DNA from: Lutraria lutraria
Taxonomy: Eukaryota > Mollusca > Bivalvia > Venerida > Mactridae
Reading direction: 5' to 3'
Length of the DNA: 64,000 nt
Assembly (NCBI GenBank): GCA_964023205.1
Contig: OZ026847.1
Coordinates: 1,252,501-1,316,500 of the forward strand
In this document: positions 23,902 to 35,007 of the stretch, piece by piece
Layout of the letters: each line of letters begins with the position of its first letter
Numbering within the stretch: the stretch's first letter is position 1
Made by a program: the position numbers and the translations under genes
Notes under the pieces: generated by a model
Seen by the model: only the letters and a program-made list of their open reading frames with translations
What the model was told of the DNA's origin: nothing
Database searches by the model: none

Positions 23902-25890
23902 AAGTACTGAAGTACTCATGGAAACTGAACCTAAATGGACTTGCACTGCAACATAGAACTGGAATAAACCTAAGTGGACATGTACTGCAACATAGAACTG
24001 GAATAAACCTAAATGGACTTGTACTGCAACATAGAACTGGAATAAACCTAAGTGGACATGTACTGCAACATAGAACTGGAATAAACCTAAGTGGACTTGT
24101 ACTGCAACATAGAACTGGAATAAACCTAAGTGGACTTGTACTGCAACATAGAACTGGAATAAACCTAAGTGGACTTGTACTGCAACATAGAACTGGATTA
24201 AACCTAAGTGGACTTGTACTGCAACATAGAACTGGAATAAACCTAAGTGCACTTGTACTGCAACATAAAACTGGAATAAACCTAAGTGGACTTGTACTGC
24301 AACATAGAACTGAGATAAAGCTACGTGGGCATGTACTGCAACATAAAACTGGAATAAACCTAAATGGACATGTACTGCAACATAGAACTGGAATAAACCT
24401 AAGTGGACTTGTACTGCAACATAGAACTGGAATAAACCTAAGTGGACTTGTACTGCAACATAGAACTGGAATAAACCTAAGTGGACTTGTACTGCAACAT
24501 AGAACTGGAATAAACCTAAATGGACTTGTACTGCAACATAGAACTGGAATAAACCTAAATGGACATGTACTGCAACATAGAACTGAGATAAACCTAAGTG
24601 GACTTGTACTGCAACATAGAACTGGAATAAACCTAAATGGACATGTACTGCAACATAGAACTGGAATAAACCTAAGTGCACTTGTACTGCAACATAGAAC
24701 TGGAATAAACCTAAATGGACATGTACTGCAACATAAAACTGGAATAAACCTAAGTGCACTTGTACTGCAACATAGAACTGGAATAAACCTAAGTGCACTT
24801 GTACTGCAACATAAAACTGGAATAAACCTAAATGGACATGTACTGCAACATAGAACTGGAATAAACCTAAGTGGACTTGTACTGCAACATAGAACTGGAA
24901 TAAACCTAAGTGGACTTGTACTGCAACATAGAACTGGAATAAACCTAAGTGGACTTGTACTGCAACATAGAACTGGAATAAACCTAAGTGCACTTGTACT
25001 GCAACATAGAACTGGAATAAACCTAAATGGACATGTACTGCAACATAGAACTGGAATAAACCTAAGTGGACTTGTACTGCAACATAGAACTGGAATAAAC
25101 CTAAGTGGACTTGTACTGCAACATAGAACTGGAATAAACCTAAGTGGACATGTACTGCAACATAAAACTGGAATAAACCTAAGTGGACTTGTACTGCAAC
25201 ATAGAACTGGAATAAACCTAAGTGCACTTGTACTGCAACATAGAACTGGAATAAACCTAAGTGGACATGTACTGCAACATAGAACTGGAATAAACCTAAG
25301 TGGACTTGTACTGCAACATAGAACTGGAATAAACCTAAGTGCACTTGTACTGCAACATAGAACTGGAATAAACCTAAGTGGACTTGTACTGCAACATAGA
25401 ACTGGAATAAACCTAAGTGGACATGTACTGCAACATAGAACTGGAATAAACCTAAGTGGACTTGTACTGCAACATAGAACTGGAATAAACCTAAGTGGAC
25501 TTGTACTGCAACATAGAACTGGAATAAACCTAAGTGGACATGTACTGCAACATAGAACTGGAATAAACCTAAGTGGACTTGTACTGCAACATAGAACTGA
25601 GATAAACCTAAGTGGACTTGTACTGCAACATAGAACTGAGATAAACCTAAGTGGACTTGTACTGCAACATAGAACTGGAATAAACCTAAGTGGACTTGTA
25701 CTGCAACATAGAACTGGAATAAACCTAAGTGGACTTGTACTGCAACATAGAACTGAGATAAACCTAAGTGGAATTGTACTGCAACATAGAACTGGAATAA
25801 GTTTAACCATTGTATGGCGGATGTAGAAAAAGTAGTACTTTGGTGAGCATAAAAATTCATGCGCGCCGAGCAAATGTCAGCTATGGAAAA
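23902..25890 (-). repeat. Dispersed repeat X copy carrying the 39-bp array
   Basis: The left flank (23902-23930: AAAGTACTGAAG, TACTCATGGAAACTGAA) and right flank (25800-25890: TTTAACCATTGTATGGCGGA, GCGCGCCGAGC) match, in inverse orientation, the two sides of repeat X at 10205-10380. The array lies exactly between them. This is therefore an X copy on the minus strand whose centre has been amplified. Confidence 0.8.
23921..25800. repeat. 39-bp minisatellite, about 48 copies
   Basis: The consensus unit contains AATAAACCTAAGTGGACTTG followed by TACTGCAACATAGAACTGG. Variant positions define a few unit types (GTGGACTTG, GTGGACATG, ATGGACATG, GTGCACTTG, and GAGATAAACC in place of GGAATAAACC). Because 39 is a multiple of three and the unit lacks stops in several frames, open frames of about 650-680 codons appear on both strands. 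They have no start or splice context of their own and should not be annotated as proteins. Confidence 0.95.
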
Positions 25891-26502
25891 CTGATAACCA
25901 TTATTAATTTCGTTATTGATTTGTTGTATTGCTAACCGAAGGTGTATCATATTTCGCTACCAGCTTTTATTGTGTTTCATCGTTAACTGTCCAGCGAATT
26001 TACTGATATACCTGAATTCTTATCATAAAACGATATGTGTGATTATGATTGGGCCTTTGTTCGCGTACCTGTTTTATGATAATGACATACTTAATTCAGG
26101 TGAAATATGAAAGTATTGCCTTTGCACGCTCCCTGTCGCAAATTCCATATAGTTGAGGGTACGGTATGTTTTGTATGTTTAATCTTTTGTCTGGCTAATA
26201 ACTGAGAGACGAGTCTCCATTTCATTGTTCCATTATGTCGATGATGAAAACACAGTTGCATGTTTGACTTGAACAATTCTGTCTGATCGTTGTATGTGAA
26301 TGTCATTAGAATTAAATATCAATACAACTTTAAACATTTCAATTCAATTGAAGCAGGTGACACCATTTAGTTAATAAAACGTCTGTTCAAAAACAAATTA
26401 AAAATCGAAATTATCACGAAATGCGTTTTTTGTCATGAAAACAAGACTTGATATTTGTCATGACATCGTCTTCAATGCAGTCGGAATTTGTCTTTGAGAA
26501 TC
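25891..26502. other. AT-rich DNA between arrays, nothing identified
   Basis: No gene or repeat supported. Confidence 0.4.
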
Positions 26503-26843
26503 TCTACAGAAATAGTGGTACACGTCATGACAACGTGTACAGAAATAGTGGTACACGTCATGACAACGTGTACAGAAATAGTGGTACTCGTCATGACAAC
26601 GTGTACAGAAATAGTGGTACTCGTCATGACAACGTGTACAGAAATAGTGGTACTCGTCATGACAACGTGTACAGAAATAAAGGTACTCGTCATGACAACG
26701 TGTACAGAAATAGTGGTACTCGTCATGACAACGTGTACAGAAATAGTGGTACTCGTCATGACAACGTGTACAGAAATAGTGGTACTCGTCATGACAACGT
26801 GTACAGAAATAGTGGTACTCGTCATGACAACGTGTACAGAAAA
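26503..26843. repeat. 33-bp minisatellite, about 10 copies
   Basis: The unit consists of AGAAATAGTGGTACTCG and TCATGACAACGTGTAC. The first two copies have ACACG for ACTCG and one has AAAGG for AGTGG. Each unit has the 8-bp palindrome GTCATGAC. The period is a multiple of three, which gives artefactual open frames on both strands. Confidence 0.95.
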
Positions 26844-27945
26844 TTTGACATGACAACGTCTATAGAGAAAATGTAGTATGTGACATGACAACGTGTATAG
26901 GGAAAATGTAGTATTTGAGGCGACAACGTCTATAGAAAAAATGTAGTATTTGAGACGACAACGTCTAAAGAGAAAATGTAGTATTTGAGACGACAACGTC
27001 TATAGAGAAAATGTAGTATTTGACATGACAACGTCTATAGAGAAAATGTAGTATTTGAGACGACAACGTCTATAGAGAAAATGTAGTATTTGAGACGACA
27101 ACGTCTATAGAGAAAATGTACTATTTGACATGACAACGTCTATAGAGAAAATGTAGTATTTGAGACGACAACGTCTATAGAGAAAATGTAGTATTTGACA
27201 TGACAACGTCTATAGAGAAAATGTAGTATTTGAGACGACAACGTCTATAGAGAAAATGTAGTATTTGACATGACAACGTCTATAGAGAAAATGTAGTATT
27301 TGAGACGACAACGTCTATAGAGAAAATGTAGTATTTGAGACGACAACGTCTATAGAGAAAATGTAGTATTTGACATGACAACGTCTATAGAGAAAATGTA
27401 GTATTTGAGACGACAACGTCTATAGAGAAAATGTAGTATTTGAGACGACAACGTCTATAGAGAAAATGTAGTATTTGAGACGACAACGTCTATAGTGAAA
27501 ATGTAGTATTTGACATGACAACGTCTATAGAGAAAATGTAGTATTTGAGACGACAACGTCTATAGAGAAAATGTAGTATTTGACATGACAACGTCTATAG
27601 AGAAAATGTAGTATTTGAGACGACAACGTCTATAGAGAAAATGTAGTATTTGAGACGACAACGTCTATAGAGAAAATGTAGTATTTGAGACGACAACGTC
27701 TATAGAGAAAATGTAGTACTTGACATGACAACGTCTATAGAGAAAATGTAGTATTTGAGACGACAACGTCTATAGAGAAATGTAGTATTTGAGACGACAA
27801 CGTCTATAGAGAAAATGTAGTATTTGACATGACAACGTCTATAGAAAAAATGTAGTATTTGAGACGACAACGTCTATAGAGAAAATGTAGTATTTGACAT
27901 GACAACGTCTATAGAGAAAATGTAGTATTTGAGACGACAACGTCT
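26844..27945. repeat. 35-bp minisatellite, about 31 copies
   Basis: The unit is GACAACGTCTATAGAGAAAA followed by TGTAGTATTTGAGAC or TGTAGTATTTGACAT. The two endings alternate irregularly. The first half (CATGACAACGT-TA-AGA-AAA) matches the adjacent 33-bp unit, so the arrays share an ancestor and differ in the second half. Confidence 0.95.
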
Positions 27946-28166
27946 ACAAAACATGTGATATACGTGTTTGGTCACACTGTGTATTTCATCAACATTTCTA
28001 TGAATATATACAAGTAAAATTGTGACCCCTTTTTGTCTTCTTGATATCAACCTTTGTATTATCGGAAAACTTGTCTGATAAATGTCGCTGAGCAGACATA
28101 TTGTTTAAAATGACTTCAAGTATACTTGTTTTTTTACAATTTCTCACAAATAATTTGAATGTGTCA
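27946..28166. other. AT-rich DNA, nothing identified
   Basis: Short interval between arrays without features. Confidence 0.4.
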
Positions 28167-28224
28167 CTGGTTCCTGTACAAATGACGATGTATTACTGGT
28201 TCCTGTACAAATGACGATGTATTA
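28167..28224. repeat. 29-bp perfect tandem duplication
   Basis: Two copies of CTGGTTCCTGTACAAATGAC followed by GATGTATTA. Perfect identity indicates a recent event. Confidence 0.85.
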
Positions 28225-28950
28225 CTATTGATATGTCTTAGTCTAATGAAAACTTATCCCTGAGGAAATCGTCGTCATATGATTAACAGAATACATACAT
28301 GAGAGGGCTTCGATAGAAACACTAAATGTACGAGTACAGTAATCTCGTACAACGCGGAAGTTATCAAAACAAGAATCGCCAACTGTTAGGAGTGACGAAC
28401 AAGACGGTATTGTACACATGGTAATGTTTATTAATACAATTCCTTGAACTTGGCGTTTGCATCCTTGATGGAGGAATGTGACATTCAAACCCTAAATTTG
28501 ACCTTACTGGTAAAAATAGGTCATATCCAGTGATATTGTGTTGGATAGATTGCGTGTTCAGCATACATCTTACAGTGGTAATCATTATCTATCATAACAA
28601 ACAATATTTATGTCAATTCAATTATTTTCTTATCATACCACGATGAGTGGGTTTGCTTTGTAAAAAAAGACACGAATTAAGATATTGACATATTCGGTTT
28701 GTACATTTGTCATGCTATATAATAAGCAAATCCCATGTTTGTCCACATCTAATTGTATTCACTTAACTGCCGTTAAATTTTGATGACAGTTGTCTAGCAA
28801 ATGTTGAATTACCGTGTGATTAAATTTGCAAATTAATTACAATGCATCATGAATTATTCCTATAGTTTGGGTACTCGATTTCAATTATCTAAACAAAAGG
28901 AGCTAATTAAGTCTGTGTTTTTAAATGCGATTCACTTTCAGAATATCGTT
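28225..28950. other. AT-rich DNA, nothing identified
   Basis: A minus-strand frame at 28243-28488 is not recognisable. No repeat supported. Confidence 0.4.
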
Positions 28951-29079
28951 CGATATTTTGTTTAAGTATGTCCATAACAATGGCGCGTCCGTTAGTTTGT
29001 ATAAACATCATGTTTTTTTTTGTATATTATAATGATCGATATTTTGTTTAAATATGTCCGTAACAATGGCGCTTCCGAA
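28951..29079 (+). repeat. 86-bp tandem duplication; the second copy is split by the foldback element
   Basis: CGATATTTTGTTTAARTATG with TCCRTAACAATGGCGC starts at 28951 and again at 29037. The second copy stops at 29079 and resumes at 30218 (GTTGGTTTAG to TATATTATAATG), on the other side of the foldback. The uninterrupted first copy acts as a local paralogous empty site. Confidence 0.8.
29072..29079. repeat. 8-bp target-site duplication, left (CTTCCGAA)
   Basis: CTTCCGAA directly precedes the first base of the inverted repeat and recurs exactly at 30210-30217. Confidence 0.85.
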
Positions 29080-30209
29080 CACAGGTGCCTGACGAATCTG
29101 GTCTGACACGCCCCCAATATACACATAATAAATACAAGGTATGCAACGAGTCGTTTTTTCGACCTCACACTGTCCCGAAATAATGATCAACTGAGAAGAC
29201 AAATGAAGTCCTATGATCAAATAAACTTATTCAGTCGGCGCTTAGATAATTATTCTTCCTATACAACACATTTTTTTATTTCAAAACGAACTTAAAGGCA
29301 ACGTTTTATGCTCAGTTTCTACGAAATATTGCCGTTTTTTAGAAAATCGAGTTAAACCTGTCCCCTCGATTTCACGCTTTAACTCATCATTTTGGCGTTT
29401 TTCCCGGAGATTTATACGGAAAGCATATGTGTTTTGGCATGTACGTTTTTCTTCGATGTTTCGACACTGATTGCAGGTATAAAGACAATACTACCTGGTT
29501 TACTAATCGCAATAATCGTTAAATTTCTACAAATAATCAGTCCTTTCGCTGACACAACGGCCATTTTGACCGAACAAGTCCACATGTAGGGCTTACGTCA
29601 CGTGAAATAATAAACAAACATTTTCATTGGTTGTAGTTAAAACACATGTGACTTCTTTTTATTTTTGACCAATGATGTGATAGTTTACATGAATAATTAA
29701 ATAATGCGGACTACTTCGGTCAAAATGGCCGTTGTGTCAACGAAAGGACTGATTATTTGTAGAAATTTAACGATTATTGCGATTAGTAAACCAGGTAGGA
29801 TTGTCTTTATACCTGCAATCAGTGTCGAAACATCGAAGAAAAACGTACATGCCAAAACACATATGCTTTCCGTATAAATCTCCGGAAAAAACGCCAAAAT
29901 GATGAGTTAAAGCGTGATATCGAGGGGACAGGTTTAACTCGATTTTCTAAAAAACGGCAATATTTCGTAGAAACTGAGCATAAAACGTTGCCTTTAAGTT
30001 CGTTTTGAAATAAAAAAATGTGTTGTATTGGAAGAATAATTATTTAAGCGCCGACTGAATAAGTTTATTTGATCATAGGACTTCATTTGTCTTCTCAGTT
30101 GATCATTATTTCGGGACAGTGTGAGGTCGAAAAAACGACTCGTTGCATACCTTGTATTTATTATGTGTATATTGGGGGCGTGTCAGACCAGATTCGTCAG
30201 GCACCTGTG
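29080..30209. mobile_element. Foldback DNA element, about 506-bp near-perfect arms
   Basis: The arms (about 29080-29585 and 29703-30209) are inverted copies differing at only a few positions. They end in CACAGGTGCCTGACG and CGTCAGGCACCTGTG. A central spacer of about 117 bp is itself weakly palindromic. An 8-bp direct repeat flanks the whole. Eight-bp duplications with CA...TG ends are typical of hAT superfamily elements (P elements are an alternative), so a non-autonomous hAT-like foldback is my inference. The mirrored open frames at 29392-29589 and 29697-29897 are the same hydrophobic translation of the two arms and not a gene. Confidence 0.85.
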
Positions 30210-30217
30210 CTTCCGAA
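30210..30217. repeat. 8-bp target-site duplication, right (CTTCCGAA)
   Basis: Exact match to 29072-29079, immediately after the outer end of the right arm. Confidence 0.85.
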
Positions 30218-30472
30218 CGTTGGTTTAGATATCCTGTTTGTTATATATTATAATGTACACGTGTCAAATCACATGGATTTTGTACGTATTTAACAATTGA
30301 TTGCTGCGTATGATTATAGGTTTCCATTTTTATATTTATTGTTCTACCTCGTCATTGATTGACATAATACAATGTCAAGTTGTTTGCGCTCTGCATAATT
30401 ATGCGTTTTTGGCGAATTATATTGCAAGTTACTAGTAAATAGGGATACAAACATTTGCCGAAAACATTTTGC

Positions 30473-31068
30473 TAGACGAATTCTAGTCATAGGTACGAGT
30501 TTATTTTAGTTGTTTGCGGGTATATAGTATAGTGTCTATTACTAGTCTGGGTAATCCTGGCCATTTGATTGGCTAATGGTGATGTCGGTCAATTTGACTG
30601 GTCAATCATTGGGCTGGCTATTCGTCAAGTAACATGTCATGTTTCCCTGAATCTGTTCGTCTGCTCTTTTGTTAGTAGTTGATAGGTATGTAAACCATGC
30701 AGGTATTGCTCTGTGATGTTGACCTAAATAAGTTGTTGTGAGGCATAATATCGGAAATGCTATTTGAAGTTCAATATGGCTGTATCATAGCAAATTATGG
30801 TGAATTTGTTAGCATTTAGGGTATATCATATTTGATTGATGTAGTATATGAAATTACCATGTGCATGTGAACTATATACATTAATTTATTCATTTGTCAA
30901 ATACTCATGATTGTCAATTTATGTGTATAACTCATATCATGTAAATGTGTTATAATACTCTCCATAATGGAGGATTGAATAAAATACACAGTCAAAATCT
31001 TTATGAAAATATATGCTTCTTGTAATTCGTCTACCTATAACGTTTCGTCATAGTTTTTCTTGTTCGAA
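30473..31068 (+). mobile_element. Dispersed element E, longer copy
   Basis: Homologous over its length to the reverse complement of 57430-57868. Shared landmarks are CTGGCCATTTGATTGGCTAA, AAGTTGTTGTG, TTTAGGGT-ATCATATTTGATTGATGTAG and CTTGTAATTCGTCTAC. TAGACGAATT near the left edge and AATTCGTCTA at 31024-31033 are inverted. Homology runs about 35 bp further right, so the true end is uncertain. This copy has about 100 bp (30577-30690) that the other lacks. No coding capacity. Confidence 0.65.
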
Positions 31069-31290
31069 CTAGCGTTCACAACGTCCATCGTTGGCTGACC
31101 CGTAGGTTCAGTTAACTAAGTCCATATAACAACTTAGACCTGTCAGCGGTACCGGGTTTCTGACCCGAAAAGAGACATGTGTGCAGCACATGTAGTCATT
31201 CGTCTCACAGCCAACGAAACATTCATTTTTAGGAAGAAAATGTTGTACTTTCTATGCAAGATATGTACATGCAAATTCTGACACGAATTA
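31069..31290. other. AT-rich DNA, nothing identified
   Basis: No feature supported. Confidence 0.35.
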
Positions 31291-31466
31291 TACAGTGTAA
31301 CCTCCATGAACGGTCACCTCCGAACAACACCTCTCTGATACAGTCTGTATACTAGCAACCCAAATTGACGTTGTACTCTATTTACACCCTCTCAACATCA
31401 GCCATCTCACCATAAGAACTATTTTGTCCTTCACATTGGTGACTGTTGTAGACAGGCTGTATTGTA
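31291..31466. mobile_element. MITE-like element, family 1, degraded
   Basis: It opens TACAGTGTAACCTCC, then GAACAACACCTCTCTGA, and ends near GGCTGTATTGTA. The right terminus is weak. Confidence 0.45.
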
Positions 31467-32419
31467 TTTGTTAATACGCATAGTGCACGTCAAATTATGG
31501 GCAAATGTTATTCAATCATTCGCAATGTAATTGCAATATCGTATACAATCAATATTCTGGAATTGTCATTAAAAGAAGAAATATCCGAACAAACACAACA
31601 CATCTTAGTTCCAGTCATTGAAATATCATAACACGACTTTCCGTTAATTAGGGCTGGAAAGTACATAAACCTAACTCGAAGATAAAATCATTTTTATAAT
31701 CGTTCATTCTTATTCGCATAATACGCACTTTTGTAAATCTTTTAAGATAACTTGTATTTTATTCTAGCACAAATTGCTCATTTGTTTCTTCATAATTATA
31801 AATTACCATCAAGTGACTTGATAACAAACAAGAAGAACGATTTAGAGATTGTTTTCTTCGCTTGATCAATAATTTAAAACACAGAACGAATCTCGATTTC
31901 TAAAATGAATAACAAATAAAACATCGACATTCTAGGATATTTGATTAAAACTGATTTTGAAATCTGTTTTTATGGGGGGTATTAACTTCTTTCGTTGGCA
32001 ATATATTACTTCCCTGACTGTACTATTTTTCAGTGTCACATACTAGTATACGAGGCCTTCGTTTTACTGAATATATTTACTAGTATCCTTCTTCTCATTG
32101 GAACTGAACAATTCTTCGGACACAATTTTGTAATTGACGTCCTTTTTGGTTCTAAAGATTATTTCACCAGCCAATTTTCAAAGCCTTGAGCACAAAGACG
32201 ATATTGATAACTCGCAATAAAAAAGATGCAAAAACATGATATCGATCTAAATCAATGAGGACAAAATTAGGTCACCGTGAAATATCTTCAGATTTTATTT
32301 TAAAAAGGTTAACAGCATACACATTTTTTAAATTGTGCTTTATATGAATAATATAATACGTGTTTGAAAAAAAGCAGTGAATATTTACTATGAAAGTGTA
32401 TGTACATCGCTGGTTAATG
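31467..32419. other. AT-rich DNA, nothing identified
   Basis: A 64-codon plus frame at 31995-32189 is hydrophobic and unrecognised. No repeat supported. Confidence 0.4.
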
Positions 32420-32731
32420 TTATAAATATTCTTGATCAATTTGTATATCACTAACGTGTGTATATGCTAATTTAACAGCGGACATTCGTTCAATTTCTGC
32501 CAAACACAGTTTTGTGTAAGAGTGAAAGTGATTGTATATGTCAGGGTTGTTGCAGCTTTGTAATTCAATCCTATATTTAATAAAGTGATCGTGAGTTGCG
32601 TGTGCCGTGATATCTATTGGATAAATTGGTTGGATTGCTAACATAGTATTGTAATGTAACTTCTGATAGAATCGTTCTGCGTTCGTTTCATTATATTTTA
32701 CGGACGGATTCGGTCTTAATTTCAATATCAT
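32420..32731 (-). CDS. Unrecognised protein-like open frame, possible exon
   Basis: An ATG-initiated minus-strand frame of 103 codons, free of low-complexity sequence and ending in TAA. The amino-acid mix is balanced, with stretches such as KLRPNPSVKYNETNAERFYQ and SYTKLCLAEIERMSAVKLAY that read like a globular helical protein. No signal peptide, membrane segment or motif is visible. There is an upstream in-frame TAA, so the frame is self-contained. I cannot name a family. In AT-rich DNA a frame of this length is uncommon but still possible by chance, and there is no neighbouring exon to support it. Confidence 0.28.
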   Translation of the reverse strand: MILKLRPNPSVKYNETNAERFYQKLHYNTMLAIQPIYPIDITAHATHDHFIKYRIELQSCNNPDIYNHFHSYTKLCLAEIERMSAVKLAYTHVSDIQIDQEYL

Positions 32732-32740
32732 GAATGGCAA

Positions 32741-33333
32741 AACGTTATATTATGCAAGGACTTTTACAAGTCATGAAAAAAAGTGAAAATTAATATGCTA
32801 TAATCCTATCGTTCACTATGTTAATACATTTAAGTAGAAAGTATAACTCATTTTTTTTCACTTTGGAAATAATTTTTTGCATAACACAACTCACAAAATT
32901 CCATGCATGTGTCAAGCAGGTCATATAGACTACAATTAACCTCAAGCTCAAATTGAGTACTGACTTTGTTCAGTGTAAGTTACTGTCAATTTGTCCACGT
33001 TAATCACTTATATCATAAGAGATGGACAAATCACAATATACAATATTGTATTCCATCAAATCGTCACAAGATTGGTCTCGTTAAGGGTTTGAACTCACGT
33101 CCATTGGTCCGTGGACCGTGGTGCAGTTCAAATGTGTTTAGTGTATTATATGAGTTAGTGAATCATTTTCTCTTAATGAAACAGGTGATCGTCACTACTG
33201 AAGATTATTTTAGTACATCATCCAGAGCGGAATTAGGTTTAATAAATACAATTTATTATCAGAAGTCTGAAGATCTACCGGGCGAGAAGAGTCAACAGCT
33301 TGTGAGGAGATATAAACAACAACAACAATACAC
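32741..33333. other. Unassigned DNA; possible SINE box B
   Basis: The reverse complement near 33080-33110 contains GAGTTCAAACCC, resembling a box B, but no box A. A 129-codon plus frame (32966-33355) runs into the minisatellite; its last third (SEDLPGEKSQQLVRRY) looks protein-like but has no recognisable family. Confidence 0.35.
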
Positions 33334-34728
33334 AGTCTTTAACCACTCTTCATAGACCTGCTCCACATGAAGGCCACGACAATACACAGTCTTTAACCAC
33401 TCGACCTGCTCCACATGAAGGCCACGACAATACACAGTCTTTAACCACTCTTCATAGACCTGCTCCACATGAAGGCCACGACAATACACAGTCTTTAACC
33501 ACTCTTCATAGACCTGCTCCACATGAAGGCCACGACAATACACAGTCTTTAACCACTCGAACGTTTTCGAAAATGACAATCAAGGAATAAGAATCAACTT
33601 GTTCCAGACCTGCTCCACATGAAGGCCACGACAATACACAGTCTTTAACCACTCTTCATAGACCTGCTCCACATGAAGGCCACGACAATACACAGTCTTT
33701 AACCACTCTTCATAGACCTGCTCCACATGAAGGCCACGACAATACACAGTCTTTAACCACTCCACATGAAGGCCACGACAATACACAGTCTTTAACCACT
33801 CTTCATAGACCTGCTCCACATGAAGGCCACGACAATACACAGTCTTTAACCACTCTTCATAGACCTGCTCCACATGAAGGCCACGACAATACACAGTCTT
33901 TAACCACTCTTCATAGACCTGCTCCACATGAAGGCCACGACAATACACAGTCTTTAACCACTCTTCATAGACCTGCTCCACATGAAGGCCACGACAATAC
34001 ACAGTCTTTAACCACTCTTCATAGACCTGCTCCACATGAAGGCCACGACAATACACAGTCTTTAACCACTCTTCATAGACCTGCTCCACATGAAGGCCAC
34101 GACAATACACAGTCTTTAACCACTCTTCATAGACCTGCTCCACATGAAGGCCACGACAATACACAGTCTTTAACCACTCTTCATAGACCTGCTCCACATG
34201 AAGGCCACGACAATACACAGTCTTTAACCACTCTTCATAGACCTGCTCCACATGAAGGCCACGACAATACACAGTCTTTAACCACTCTTCATAGACCTGC
34301 TCCACATGAAGGCCACGACAATACACAGTCTTTAACCACTCTTCATAGACCTGCTCCACATGAAGGCCACGACAATACACAGTCTTTAACCACTCTTCAT
34401 AGACCTGCTCCACATGAAGGCCACGACAATACACAGTCTTTAACCACTCTTCATAGACCTGCTCCACATGAAGGCCACGACAATACACAGTCTTTAACCA
34501 CTCGACCTGCTCCACATGAAGGCCACGACAATACACAGTCTTTAACCACTCGAACGTTTTCGAAAATGACAATCAAGGAATAAGAATCAACTTGTTCCAG
34601 ACCTGCTCCACATGAAGGCCACGACAATAGACAGTCTTTAACCACTCGAACGTTTTCGAAAATGACAATCAAGGAATAAGAATCAAATTGTTCCAGACCT
34701 GCTCCACACGAAGGCCACGACAATACAT
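33334..34728. repeat. 54-bp minisatellite, about 25 units, with shorter variants and interspersed spacers
   Basis: The unit contains CTTCATAGACCTGCTCCACA, TGAAGGCCACGACAATACAC and AGTCTTTAACCACT. Most units are exactly 54 bp; some are shortened (CACTCGACCTGC joins, and CACTCCACATGAAGG near 33758). A second module opening CGAACGTTTTCGAAAATGAC and ending AACTTGTTCCA appears three times (about 33558, 34550, 34647). Being a multiple of three, the array gives a long minus-strand frame of an 18-residue repeat (EWLKTVYCRGLHVEQVYE), which I regard as an artefact. Confidence 0.92.
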
Positions 34729-34780
34729 GTATCTCAGATGTGTCTATTCATACCAACTTTTCATAACTTCCTTAGTATTA

Positions 34781-35007
34781 TTTATACCCACATCAGACGG
34801 TTTATACCCACATCAGACGGTTTATACCCACATCAGACGGTTTATACCCACATCAGACGGTTTATAACCACATCAGACGGTTTATACCCACATCAGACGG
34901 TTTATACCCACATCAGACGGTTTATACCCACACCAGACGGTTTATGCCCACATCAGACGGTTTATACCCACACCAGACGGTTTATACCCACATCAGACGG
35001 TTTATAA
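34781..35007. repeat. 20-bp minisatellite, about 11 copies
   Basis: The unit is TTTATACCCACATCAGACGG, with rare ATAACC, CACCAG and ATGCCC variants. It starts about 50 bp after the 54-bp array. Confidence 0.95.

Noticed and set aside
26448..27945. CRISPR-like regular repeats
   Set aside because: Units are contiguous without unique spacers, and the genome is clearly animal-like; these are minisatellites.
28243..28488. 81-codon minus-strand open frame
   Set aside because: Composition not distinctive, competing frames equally open, no context.
29392..29897. Identical hydrophobic open frames on opposite strands
   Set aside because: They are the same translation of two arms of the foldback element, so they are not independent genes.
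32966..33355. 129-codon open frame running into the 54-bp array
   Set aside because: The end is encoded by the minisatellite edge and the rest has no recognised family; noted only as unassigned DNA.
33580..34572. 330-codon frame of an 18-residue repeat
   Set aside because: Product of a 54-bp minisatellite with a period divisible by three and no signal, splice or promoter context.
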